This document shows, piece after piece, positions 53,440-61,203 of a stretch of DNA of 64,000 nt. The stretch covers positions 124,001 through 188,000 of the forward strand of contig SCRN01000049.1 in the NCBI GenBank assembly GCA_004322045.1. Direction: 5' to 3'. The translations under genes and the position numbers were made by a program. Below the pieces are notes generated by a model, which worked only from the letters and a program-made list of their open reading frames with translations, was not told the DNA's origin and searched no databases. How positions within the stretch are numbered: the stretch's first letter is position 1; every line of letters starts with the position of its first letter. Source of the DNA: Paraburkholderia sp. Lineage in GTDB: Bacteria > Pseudomonadota > Gammaproteobacteria > Burkholderiales > Burkholderiaceae.

Positions 53440-54081
53440 ATGATCGAATCTCGCGTGCGGCGCATCATCCCCGGCGAACTGAAGGCGCAGCACAAGGCCG
53501 ACGATGCCCGGGCGCGACGGTTCGACTACGCGGCGCTTGCGCGGCGCGCCCGCCCTGGCCGCGCGCTGGTCGGCCCATCCGATGACGGACAGGGGACGGC
53601 GGCAAGCCCTGTCGTCGACGAGCCTGCGCCCCTTTTCCATTGGCGCGAAGAGGCGAGCCGAGATAGTCATGCCGATGAGCCGATCGATGGCGACGATGGA
53701 GCCGCCGCCAGCCAGCGCGAGGCGCTGGTCCAGCAGGTGTCCAGCGCATCGGTGCCCGTCGTCGACGCTTTGTTTCGCACGCAGGCTCATTTCCTGGAGT
53801 TGGCGACGTCCCTCGCGAGCGAAGTGGCCGCGTTCTGCGCGGACCCGGCTATCGGCAGCGCCGGCAATTGGGACGTCCAGATGCCGCTCGATAAAGCGAT
53901 CCTGCCCGACACGACTTTATATCTCTCGCTTTCGCGCTTCCGGCTTTCGCTTCGTTTCGATACATCCAGCATAGAGACAAAATCTTTACTCTTGCATCAC
54001 AGCACCATGCTCGAGCGCGAAATAGACTCGCTCCTGAAAGCGTGGAACGCACCACGCGACATCGAATTGATGGTGTGGTGA
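53440..54081 (+). CDS. hpaP: HpaP/HrpP, T3S4 substrate-specificity switch protein (SctP)
   Basis: 213 residues. The N-terminal 100 residues are charged and variable; the conserved C-terminal part (about 105-213) has VPVVDALFRTQAHFLELATSLASEVAAFCAD and LPDTTLYLSLSRFRLSLRFDT, typical of HpaP. It works with HrcU to control pilus length and effector release. Position between hrcV and hrcQ matches Ralstonia and Xanthomonas. Confidence 0.88.
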   Translation: MIESRVRRIIPGELKAQHKADDARARRFDYAALARRARPGRALVGPSDDGQGTAASPVVDEPAPLFHWREEASRDSHADEPIDGDDGAAASQREALVQQVSSASVPVVDALFRTQAHFLELATSLASEVAAFCADPAIGSAGNWDVQMPLDKAILPDTTLYLSLSRFRLSLRFDTSSIETKSLLLHHSTMLEREIDSLLKAWNAPRDIELMVW

Positions 54082-55413
54082 GTGAGATCGCAGGATCCCC
54101 ACGCAGTGCATGAGCGCTGCCCAATCGATGACCATCGCATGGATTACCCGATCGCCGAAATGCCTACGAATGTCGAGCACGTCGATAGGCACGCCACACC
54201 CTCGATCGACCCCGGCGAGACTCGACGAGCCGGAGAGCCCGATAGCGCAGCGCCCACCCGCAGATTGCCGTTGCGGGCCATTTCCCCGCTCGTTGCTCGC
54301 ACGGCGAGGCTCGTTTGCAATGCCCAAGCCGCTTCGATCGCACAACGTCTGCCGGGCATCGAGGCATGGCAAGCGCGCGCGCACGACGCAGGCGCCGCAT
54401 CGTTCGATCTCTTCGACGAGCCGGGCTTGCTCGAGCTCGCTCATCCGGCCGGACGCATTTTCGTCACGTTCGACTTGGCCGCTCACCCTGCCCTCGATAT
54501 CGCGGCGTGGCCCGCGCGCGGGGGCGTGACTGCGCCCGCCGATGCCGAACGAGCATTGCGTGTGGCCGTGGCCGGCGTGATACTCGAGCCGCTCCTCGCG
54601 CGCCTGTCGACGCTGGGGCTGGCCGATCTGCACGTGGTGCGGCTCATGCGCAACGCCCGCGAAATCGCGACACGCGCCGATGTTGCGAGAATCGATCTGT
54701 CCTTCACGCTCGACGGGCGCGCTCATGTTGCCTTCGTCGCCATCGAGCCAGCGCTGCTGCCGCTGCTGGAAGGCTTGCACGCCTCGCAAGCCGAACGCGC
54801 CGTGCAGGCGGCGTTGCAAAGCCCCGATGCTTTCGCCCCCGGACAGACAACGCTCGCGGACTGCCTCGTCCCCGGGCGGATCGTTCTGGGTGCGCGACAT
54901 CTGTCGATCGAAACGCTACGCGCGCTCGCCCCGGGCGACGTGCTGCTGCGCTCGCTCGCAAGCACCCTCTCGCCCCTTGTCACAGGCGCGGCCGAGCACG
55001 CCGCGGCCAGCGCCGTCGCAGCATGGGGCACGCCCGGCCTTGCCCGGCTACACGCGCCCGTGACGATCGACAAGCACACGCTTCTCATTGTGAAAGAGCC
55101 GACAATGACCGATAAATCCTTCCCAGCCGACCCCGGCGATTCGCTCGCCTCCAATCAACAGGAGAGTCCGATCGATATCGGCGAGTTGGACCTGCCCGTT
55201 CAGTTCGAAGTCGACACCGTCGCCTTGCCGCTGTCGCAGCTTTATGCGCTGCGTCCCGGCTACGTGCTCGAACTGTCCACTCCCGTCGCCGAGGCGCAGC
55301 TGAAGCTCGTCACGCATGGCCAGACGATCGGCTACGGCGAACTCGTCACCGTCGGCGAACACCTCGGCATCCGAATCCTGAAAATGGCGCACGGCGATGG
55401 TCCAATTCAGTAA
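54082..55413 (+). CDS. hrcQ: HrcQ, T3SS C-ring protein (SctQ)
   Basis: 443 residues if read from GTG 54082, immediately after the hpaP stop. ATG 54139 would give 424 residues; neither has a clear Shine-Dalgarno, so the start is unsure. The C-terminal surface-presentation-of-antigen (SpoA) domain is LPVQFEVDTVALPLSQLYALRPGYVLELSTP, with an earlier degenerate copy around 270-330. Builds the cytosolic sorting platform. An in-frame internal ATG at 55105 (residue 342), with GAAAGAG upstream, starts a 103-residue SpoA fragment like the SctQ-C products known in Yersinia and Salmonella. Confidence 0.9.
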   Translation: MRSQDPHAVHERCPIDDHRMDYPIAEMPTNVEHVDRHATPSIDPGETRRAGEPDSAAPTRRLPLRAISPLVARTARLVCNAQAASIAQRLPGIEAWQARAHDAGAASFDLFDEPGLLELAHPAGRIFVTFDLAAHPALDIAAWPARGGVTAPADAERALRVAVAGVILEPLLARLSTLGLADLHVVRLMRNAREIATRADVARIDLSFTLDGRAHVAFVAIEPALLPLLEGLHASQAERAVQAALQSPDAFAPGQTTLADCLVPGRIVLGARHLSIETLRALAPGDVLLRSLASTLSPLVTGAAEHAAASAVAAWGTPGLARLHAPVTIDKHTLLIVKEPTMTDKSFPADPGDSLASNQQESPIDIGELDLPVQFEVDTVALPLSQLYALRPGYVLELSTPVAEAQLKLVTHGQTIGYGELVTVGEHLGIRILKMAHGDGPIQ

Positions 55414-56047
55414 CGTCACGGGCCTACTGCTCGTCGTCCTGGCGATAAGCCTGATCCCGTTCGTGGCAATGGTCGTCACGTCGTACGCGAAGATCGTGGT
55501 CGTGCTCGGTTTGCTGCGCAATGCACTGGGCGTGCAACAGGTGCCGCCCAACATGGTGCTCAACGGGATCGCCATCCTGGTCTCGCTGTACATCATGGCG
55601 CCCATCGGCATGCAGGCCGCTCAATCGTTGGAAGGGCAACAAATCGACGGCCAACCGACGCAGGCCTTGATCCAGGTGTTCGGCGCTGCGCGAGAACCGT
55701 TCCGCCGCTTTCTCGAGAAGCACGCGCACGAGCGCGAGAAGCGTTTCTTCATCCGCTCCGCTAGCGTCGTGTGGCCGAAGGAGGCGGCTAGCGCGCTGCA
55801 CGAGAACGACATGATCGTGCTGGCGCCCGCCTTCACCCTGAGCGAACTGACGGACGCATTCAAGATCGGATTCTTGCTTTATATCGCGTTCATCGTGATC
55901 GACCTCATCATCGCCAATGTTCTGTTGGCGATGGGGCTGAACCAGGTGCAGCCGACCAACGTTGCGATTCCGTTCAAGCTGCTGCTGTTCGTCGTGATGG
56001 ACGGTTGGTCGACGTTGATCCATGGTCTCGTGACCACGTACCGATAG
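55397..56047 (+). CDS. hrcR: HrcR, T3SS export gate protein (SctR)
   Basis: 216 residues, FliP/YscR family inner-membrane protein. Hydrophobic start LLLVVLAISLIPFVAMVVTSYAKIVVVLGLLRNALG and the highly conserved PPNMVLNGIAILVSLYIM, then the late MGLNQVQPTNVAIPFKLLLFV. Overlaps the 3' end of hrcQ by 17 bases. Confidence 0.96.
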   Translation: MVQFSNVTGLLLVVLAISLIPFVAMVVTSYAKIVVVLGLLRNALGVQQVPPNMVLNGIAILVSLYIMAPIGMQAAQSLEGQQIDGQPTQALIQVFGAAREPFRRFLEKHAHEREKRFFIRSASVVWPKEAASALHENDMIVLAPAFTLSELTDAFKIGFLLYIAFIVIDLIIANVLLAMGLNQVQPTNVAIPFKLLLFVVMDGWSTLIHGLVTTYR

Positions 56048-56077
56048 CGTGCGGCATCAAACGCGGAAGATAACAGC

Positions 56078-56341
56078 ATGGAAATCGATACGCTCATTCG
56101 CTTCACCACGCAAGGCATGTTGCTCTGCCTGTACGTGTCGCTGCCGATCGTGATCGTCGCATCGGTCGCCGGGCTCGCGGTTTCATTCCTTCAGGCAATC
56201 ACGTCGATGCAAGACCAGACGTTGTCGCATGGCGTAAAACTCGTGGTCGTAATGATCGCGATCGCGATCGCTGCGCCGATCTCCGCGGCGGCCATCTTGC
56301 ATTTCGCGAATGAAGTCATGCAGACAGCGATACCGCAGTGA
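56078..56341 (+). CDS. hrcS: HrcS, T3SS export gate protein (SctS)
   Basis: 87 residues, FliQ/YscS family, two membrane helices (about 14-38 and 52-76) around SFLQAITSMQDQTLSHGVK, the family signature. Stop overlaps the next gene's GTG as GTGA. Confidence 0.95.
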   Translation: MEIDTLIRFTTQGMLLCLYVSLPIVIVASVAGLAVSFLQAITSMQDQTLSHGVKLVVVMIAIAIAAPISAAAILHFANEVMQTAIPQ

Positions 56342-57150
56342 AAACCACCCGAGCGACGACGCCGTCGGCGGCCGCGAATCTCGGAGCCGCTCACGAGGCG
56401 CCGCGCACTGCCGATAGTCATGACGAGGCGCGACGCCAGGCGGTGCTCTATCGCGGCACACGCTTCACCAACGCGCAAAACGAGCCGCCCGATACCGCTC
56501 CGGCGTCGCCGCAGGCACGCAAGCGCCGCGCGAGACTTCCCCAGGCGCGAAGAAGCCGAGGCGAAGTGCACGAAGACGAGCCCGGCCACGTAACTTCGCA
56601 TGATGAAGAACATGGCGCCATACGCGGCCGCAGCAGGGATGGCGAGGACTCGAGCGGTGATGGCGGCCATTCGCACAGCGGCCAAGGCGGCCGCGAGGAC
56701 GCCCGCGCAAGGGTGCCCGACGTGCGCAGCGTCGCGACCTCGCCCGTGCGCCCCTACACGGGCGGCGCGCTGCCTCTGCGCGCCGCCGGAATGACCGACC
56801 CGGACCACGCCGAAGCGGTGCGCGCCGCCTTTTGCGACGCACTACTCGCGCTGCGAGACGATCCGGGCGCAATGCGCGTCGTCTCGGTTGCGGAGCTGCA
56901 ACTGGACCGCCTCGATGCCATAGCGGCATGTCAATCGCTTCGCACCCCCGAAGCGATGGGGGCGCTACGTCAACGGCTCATCGATGCAAGCAAAGACTCG
57001 CGCGGCAAAAAGACCCCGTTCAATTTACTGCTGCCATTGTTTCTGCTCATGAGCGAACGGCCGCTCACGTCGACGAGAAAGAAGGAATCGTGCGGCCGCT
57101 TGACATTGCAACGCAACGCAACACTCGCGCGCGCTCAGCGCGCTCGATGA
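56338..57150 (+). CDS. hpaA: HpaA, secreted T3SS regulator
   Basis: 270 residues from GTG 56338 overlapping the hrcS stop. Follows hrcS as in Xanthomonas and Ralstonia, and has the expected length. Basic clusters at 61-65 (RKRRA) and 71-74 (RRSR) look like the nuclear localisation signals described in HpaA. The middle (about 75-120) is His/Asp/Gly-rich and disordered, the conserved C-terminal part (about 150-270) has DPDHAEAVRAAFCDALLALRDDP and LLLPLFLLMSERP. In Xanthomonas HpaA is secreted and acts with HpaB on effector export. Confidence 0.82.
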   Translation: MKTTRATTPSAAANLGAAHEAPRTADSHDEARRQAVLYRGTRFTNAQNEPPDTAPASPQARKRRARLPQARRSRGEVHEDEPGHVTSHDEEHGAIRGRSRDGEDSSGDGGHSHSGQGGREDARARVPDVRSVATSPVRPYTGGALPLRAAGMTDPDHAEAVRAAFCDALLALRDDPGAMRVVSVAELQLDRLDAIAACQSLRTPEAMGALRQRLIDASKDSRGKKTPFNLLLPLFLLMSERPLTSTRKKESCGRLTLQRNATLARAQRAR

Positions 57151-57177
57151 GCCGGAGAAACATCGAATCGGCGTACT

Positions 57178-57238
57178 TTCGCGCGTCCATTGCCGGCTTC
57201 GCATAAGTCCAAGCATGACCTCGCGCAACGGCTAAAGT
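57178..57238 (+). promoter_or_regulatory. PIP/hrpII promoter upstream of hrpD5
   Basis: Perfect TTCGC-N15-TTCGC (halves starting 57178 and 57198), then 30 bases to TAAAGT (57233-57238); hrpD5 begins 64 bases later. It splits the hrcU-hpaB region into two transcription units. Confidence 0.88.
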
Positions 57239-57302
57239 ACCGTCAACGGCTGCTGCGTATGCAAGCTCGCTGCCGCGATCCGATCAACTCAATCGCCACA
57301 CG

Positions 57303-58529
57303 ATGAAATTACTGCGCATTCTGACTGGCGTCCATGCAGGGGTGGAGCTGCACCTCAGTGCCGGCGCGCATCGGATAGGCTCGGATGACGATGCAGACAT
57401 TCGCATCTCCGACTGGAGCGGCGCCGACGTGCTGCTGACGGTCGACGAGACGGGCGTCGTGAGCGCGCGGCGCCTGCTCCCCGAATTACAGGCACTCGCG
57501 CAAACCGAGGCGCAGCACACGTCGGCGAACGATGGCGCCGAAACGATGGACCCCGGCACGGTGCTCTTGATCGATTTCGTGCCGATGCGATTCGACGACA
57601 CGGTGCTTTGCGTCGGCGCGAGCGATGCCGTCTGGCCCAGCGACCTCGACCTATTGTCGACCTTGCTCGTCAAACCGCAAGAGGCGCGCCACGAAGCGGA
57701 GCGCTCGCGTCAACGCAAGCTCGTCGGCGCAGCGCTAGCCTGCGCGATGCTCGGCGCGGTGGTCGTGATCGGTTCCGTCCTGATCACAACGGTCGTGAGC
57801 CGTGCAGCGCTTCCGCGCGATTCGGGCGATCTCGCGCAGCGCGTGAACCGGGCGCTCACGCAAGCGCATATGAGCGAATTGCATGCGTGGCCTCACGGCA
57901 ACAACGTCATCGTCAGCGGCATGGTGCCCACCACCGAGGACGACGCAACGGTGCGCAGGTTGCTGACGCAATTGTCGTCGACGGCGATCAAGCGCCAGTA
58001 CGACATCGCTCAAAACGACGCGCGCGATATCGAAGATGCAATCGGCGCTCAGCAGGTGCACGTGGCGTACGGCGGCCAGGGCGCGTTCAACATCACCGGC
58101 AAGGTGGTTAATCCGGCTGACGTCGAGGCTGCGCTGACTCGCATTCGACACGATCTGAGCACGAACGTGAAGGCGCTGCGCATGCAGCTCACACAATCGG
58201 ACGAAGCGGCGCCGCCGCCCCCTTCCTTTTCGGAATTGATGTCATCCGATGACGTGCGCTATGCGACAACGCCCGACGGCGTCAAGCATATCTACGTCGA
58301 TCCGGAAATAGCCGATGCCCCCGCATCCGACGCAAGCGTCGGGGCAGCCGCGGGAGCGGACGGCGCGTCCGGCGCGCAATCCACCGCTGCCGCTCAGCCC
58401 CGCACAGCCAGCGGCGCGGCGCTCGCCGCCGCGAGCCAACCGAACGCTGCGCGCGGTGTCGCGCAGCGGGTGGGCACCGCCGCGCCTGCTGCCGCCGTCG
58501 CATCGGCTTTCCTGCCGTTGCCGAAATAA
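57303..58529 (+). CDS. hrcD: HrpD5/HrcD, T3SS inner-membrane ring protein (SctD)
   Basis: 408 residues. N-terminal FHA-like cytosolic domain (MKLLRILTGVHAGVELHLSAGAHRIGSDDDADI, about 1-125), one membrane helix (about 143-164, ALACAMLGAVVVIGSVLITT), then periplasmic ring-building BON-like domains (NNVIVSGMVPTTEDDATV; NITGKVVNPADVEAALTRI). The Ala/Pro-rich tail after 340 is variable. Forms the outer inner-membrane ring around HrcJ. Confidence 0.9.
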   Translation: MKLLRILTGVHAGVELHLSAGAHRIGSDDDADIRISDWSGADVLLTVDETGVVSARRLLPELQALAQTEAQHTSANDGAETMDPGTVLLIDFVPMRFDDTVLCVGASDAVWPSDLDLLSTLLVKPQEARHEAERSRQRKLVGAALACAMLGAVVVIGSVLITTVVSRAALPRDSGDLAQRVNRALTQAHMSELHAWPHGNNVIVSGMVPTTEDDATVRRLLTQLSSTAIKRQYDIAQNDARDIEDAIGAQQVHVAYGGQGAFNITGKVVNPADVEAALTRIRHDLSTNVKALRMQLTQSDEAAPPPPSFSELMSSDDVRYATTPDGVKHIYVDPEIADAPASDASVGAAAGADGASGAQSTAAAQPRTASGAALAAASQPNAARGVAQRVGTAAPAAAVASAFLPLPK

Positions 58530-58548
58530 ATCACCGGAGATGATGGAA

Positions 58549-58791
58549 ATGTACGAGCCATTCGAATCTTGCGCGACCGACTTCAGAAATTTGAAGGGCA
58601 CGCTGGCGGATCCTGCCGCGAGCCAGCGCCTGACTGCAATCCGGCAGGCGCTCGAAGCGAGCGCAAAGAACATCAGCGCGGCCACGGGCGCCACGGAGAT
58701 CGATCGCGACAATCTGGCCAAGCTGTATCGGGGCATGCTGGCCGCGGGCCGCATCGTTTCTCACTTGCAGGATAAGCAAGGAGCGGCTTAG
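58549..58791 (+). CDS. hrpD6: HrpD6-like T3SS component
   Basis: 80 residues from ATG 58549, 10 bases after GGAG; two further in-frame ATGs at 58540 and 58543 are too close to that site. Small helical protein (NLAKLYRGMLAAGRIVSHLQDK). Length and place between hrpD5 and the pilin gene match Xanthomonas HrpD6, which influences HrpB2 export. Sequence alone would not identify it. Confidence 0.75.
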   Translation: MYEPFESCATDFRNLKGTLADPAASQRLTAIRQALEASAKNISAATGATEIDRDNLAKLYRGMLAAGRIVSHLQDKQGAA

Positions 58792-58897
58792 CGCCGCGTG
58801 CTGGCAGTACGAGATTGGGGTATCGAGTTGTTCTTGCACGGAATCGTCCGTGTCTATGTAATCAGGCAATTTTTCAACTTCTCACCAAGGAGGGCGT

Positions 58898-59089
58898 ATG
58901 GGTAGTCTCACTTCTCTCGGCGCAATGGCAACGGCAGATGCCGAACAAGGCATCATGACGGCGGCCAGCATGAAGTTTCAAACGGATTCGGCCAACAACA
59001 GCTTGAAGGTGAGCGCGGCCGATGCCGTTGCTAAATTGGCGACTTCCATTGGGAACAAAGTCTCCCAGGTTTCGGGCGCGGCGCACTGA
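58898..59089 (+). CDS. hrpE: Hrp pilin (HrpE/HrpY-like)
   Basis: 63 residues, strong AAGGAGG before ATG 58898. MGSLTSLGAMATADAEQGIM and MKFQTDSANNSLKVSAADA closely follow Ralstonia HrpY, the needle/pilus subunit. Polar N-terminus with an amphipathic C-terminal helix that would polymerise; no signal peptide, as expected for a T3-secreted pilin. Followed by a strong terminator. The 106-base stretch before it holds no PIP box. Confidence 0.88.
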   Translation: MGSLTSLGAMATADAEQGIMTAASMKFQTDSANNSLKVSAADAVAKLATSIGNKVSQVSGAAH

Positions 59090-59150
59090 CGTAGCAGGCT
59101 ACTAATTGCAGCCTGCGCGTGCCTCTCTCGTGCACGCTGTCGTACCGATG

Positions 59151-59191
59151 TCGGCCGGCATGAGCCACTGGCGCTTGCCGGCCGTTTTTTT
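59151..59191 (+). terminator. Strong rho-independent terminator between pilin and hpaB
   Basis: Perfect 9-base-pair stem CGGCCGGCA (59152-59160) and TGCCGGCCG (59176-59184), 15-base loop, and a run of seven T (59185-59191). It ends the hrpD5-hrpD6-hrpE unit and would limit read-through to hpaB. Confidence 0.9.
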
Positions 59192-59231
59192 CTAGCGGCT
59201 TGTTCGATCCGCATTTCTTGCCCCGAGTGCC

Positions 59232-59699
59232 TTGGCCAGCTCAGAAGGTTCAGAACGCTACGCGCAATTGGTCCGCGATCTCTGCGACACGGTAGGGCTG
59301 CCCGATGTCGACCACGTATTGCGCACACGGCAAATCGAAGTGGAAGGCTTCGACGTCCGGCTCGATTACTTCGACAACGACCTGGAAGCGATGTACGCGA
59401 ACTTCCATTACGGCGCGGTAACGGCTGGGCGCACGCTAACCGTATTTCGGTTGATGCTTGAAGCGAATCTGGTGATTTACGCGCAAGACCAGGCGCAACT
59501 GGGGCTCGACACCGATACGGGCGGTATCGTGCTCGTACTGCGAGTGCCGATGACCGAAGACGTCAATGGGATCGTGCTCGCCGATCTGCTCGCGCACTAT
59601 GCCGAGCATGGCCGCTATTGGCGGCAGAACATCATCGAATCGACCGACGAGATGTTCGAAGGCCTCGTCTCGGGCGAATTCATCTGGCTGAGGGCGTGA
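59232..59699 (+). CDS. hpaB: HpaB, global T3 effector chaperone
   Basis: 155 residues, CesT-like class IB chaperone that escorts many effectors and prevents untimely release. Clear motifs: SERYAQLVRDLCDTVGLPDVDHVL, EVEGFDVRLDYFDND, FRLMLEANLVIYAQDQAQLGLDTDTGGIVL, and HYAEHGRYWRQNIIESTDEMFEGL. No ATG fits; the best start is TTG at 59232 with a weak ribosome site, so a rare start codon or an upstream start with an error should be considered. 41 bases after the terminator, without a visible PIP box. Confidence 0.9.
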   Translation: MASSEGSERYAQLVRDLCDTVGLPDVDHVLRTRQIEVEGFDVRLDYFDNDLEAMYANFHYGAVTAGRTLTVFRLMLEANLVIYAQDQAQLGLDTDTGGIVLVLRVPMTEDVNGIVLADLLAHYAEHGRYWRQNIIESTDEMFEGLVSGEFIWLRA

Positions 59700-59777
59700 G
59701 CCGGCGCGCGCCGATCGAGATTGAACCCGAGCGGCGCCAATAACGATACGATCGGCACGCCGCTCGAGCAAGCGTGC

Positions 59778-60281
59778 TCAATGCACGTTCGCCATGGCCC
59801 TCGCGATAGCTTGGATGAGTCCGGACATGCTCTCGCCGATTTTCACCAATGAATTCCATAGATGGTGCAATGGCGATTGCCCGTCGTTGAACATCGGCGG
59901 GCGCATCGGCCGATTGGGCTGCATCATCGGCATCGGCGGTTGCCGAACTTGCGGCGGCATCTGCGCCGAATTCTGCATCGAAGGACCGGCAACGCCGGGC
60001 GGCAGAGAATAGCCCGTTGGAACGAACGGCGCAGCCGTCGCCGCCGCAGAAGACGATGCGGCTTCGGGCGGCGCACCGGCGGCACTTTTGCTTGCGCGAA
60101 AGGAGCCGTTCGTCCACTTTTTCGGCGGCACGCCTTGGCGTGCCAGCAGCTCCAATGGGCCGGACAATTGGCGCGCTTCCGCCGCCCCGGCATCGACCTG
60201 CGCCGGCGTGGCGGCCGGCCCCGTGGGCGCCGGTGCTACTGTCGGGCGTGCGACGGTGAGTTTGGTAGTAGGCGTGCTCAT
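59778..60281 (-). CDS. Pro/Met-rich candidate T3-secreted protein (167 aa)
   Basis: 167 residues. N-terminus MSTPTTKLTVARPTVAPAP is Ser/Thr/Pro-rich, type III signal-like. The core is Pro/Met/Gln-rich (MPPQVRQPPMPMMQPNRPMRPPMF) shown here as fragments MPPQ, MPMMQ, MRPPMF, and the last 35 residues form an amphipathic helix (SLVKIGESMSGLIQAIARAM). A PIP promoter precedes it. Could be an effector, a helper, or a pilus-tip/translocator accessory. No similar family recognised. Confidence 0.62.
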   Translation of the reverse strand: MSTPTTKLTVARPTVAPAPTGPAATPAQVDAGAAEARQLSGPLELLARQGVPPKKWTNGSFRASKSAAGAPPEAASSSAAATAAPFVPTGYSLPPGVAGPSMQNSAQMPPQVRQPPMPMMQPNRPMRPPMFNDGQSPLHHLWNSLVKIGESMSGLIQAIARAMANVH

Positions 60282-60340
60282 CGCAATAAACCTGTCTGTC
60301 GAGATCGCGGGACCGGCGTCGATATGCCGGACGTGTTATG

Positions 60341-60402
60341 ACAATAGGCCGAACGATCGACGTGCGCCGATATGCATGCGAAGTCGACGTTAGCTGCCCG
60401 AA
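60341..60402 (-). promoter_or_regulatory. PIP/hrpII promoter of the Pro/Met-rich gene
   Basis: Minus strand TTCG-N16-TTCG (halves at 60379-60382 and 60399-60402; distal half TTCGG), then 31 bases to TATTGT (60341-60346), with the ATG 60 bases further. Confidence 0.85.
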
Positions 60403-60406
60403 CACC

Positions 60407-60468
60407 TTCGCTCCGACACACACCGGTTCGCAACACCGGCCCTGTCCCCGCCGAGCGCGCCACAAAAT
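60407..60468 (+). promoter_or_regulatory. PIP/hrpII promoter of the GNAT acetyltransferase gene
   Basis: Perfect TTCGC-N15-TTCGC (halves starting 60407 and 60427), 31 bases to CAAAAT (60463-60468), and the likely ATG at 60505. Only 4 bases separate it from the oppositely facing box at 60379-60402, making a compact back-to-back pair. Confidence 0.88.
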
Positions 60469-60504
60469 GCAGGCTTGCACGAACAACCGCGTATGGAGTG
60501 CTCG

Positions 60505-61119
60505 ATGTCCGCGTTTCACGCGCCCGAACTGATTGAATCCAACGAACTCCTTTTGCGCCCGCCCGAGCCTCGCGACGCTCAAGCGCTCTTCGACGAGATG
60601 TTCAGCGATCCCGACACGGTGCGCCATCTCACTTATCTTCGCCACACGACACTGGACGAGACGCTCGCTTTCATCGATATGGCGCAGAAGGATTGGCAAA
60701 GCCGCGAGTTGCCGCGTTGGGTGCTCGAAGACAAGGCGAGCGGCCGGCTCACGGGGCTGATCGAGTTGCAGCCACGGCCGCCCCGCGCGGAATTCGGCGT
60801 CATCATCAGCCGTCGCGGCGGCGCCCGGCGGCGGCGCGCAGGACTCGACGCCTTGCGCAAATTTCTCAAATGGTTGATTGCGCAGCCGCAGATCTATCGT
60901 GTCTTTGCGTGCTGCGCGGTCGACGGTAACGCGTACACCTCAATGGAACGTCTCGGGTTCACGCTCGAAGCGAAGCTTACCAACTATGAGGCTCGCCCCA
61001 ATCTCGGGCTGCCCGCCGGCGATAGCTATCTGTACGCCATGACTCGCCCGTTGGCGCCGCCCCACGTGGGGGACGCGCTTGCATGGATGGATCAGCATTT
61101 CAGTGTCGAGCTGGACTGA
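60505..61119 (+). CDS. GNAT acetyltransferase under PIP control
   Basis: 204 residues from ATG 60505 (GGAG six to seven bases upstream; ATG 60493 and 60475 are also in frame). RimJ/RimL-like fold: ELLLRPPEPRDAQALFDEMFSDPDTVRHL, WVLEDKASGRLTGLIELQ, FGVIIS, then the acetyl-CoA loop, and VDGNAYTSMERLGFTLEAKL. The loop reads RRGGARRRRAGLDAL where family members usually have R/Q-x-x-G-x-G/A: the glycine-rich turn is replaced by arginines, so activity or substrate binding may be altered. It may be a T3 effector or a self-modifying enzyme; control by HrpB is the main clue. Confidence 0.72.
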   Translation: MSAFHAPELIESNELLLRPPEPRDAQALFDEMFSDPDTVRHLTYLRHTTLDETLAFIDMAQKDWQSRELPRWVLEDKASGRLTGLIELQPRPPRAEFGVIISRRGGARRRRAGLDALRKFLKWLIAQPQIYRVFACCAVDGNAYTSMERLGFTLEAKLTNYEARPNLGLPAGDSYLYAMTRPLAPPHVGDALAWMDQHFSVELD

Positions 61120-61203
61120 AGCTGGACACGAGCATGCCGACGCTGGCCGAACTTCAAAGGTTGGCGAGCGCTCGGGTCGGCGTATTTTCAGAGGACCACA
61201 TTG

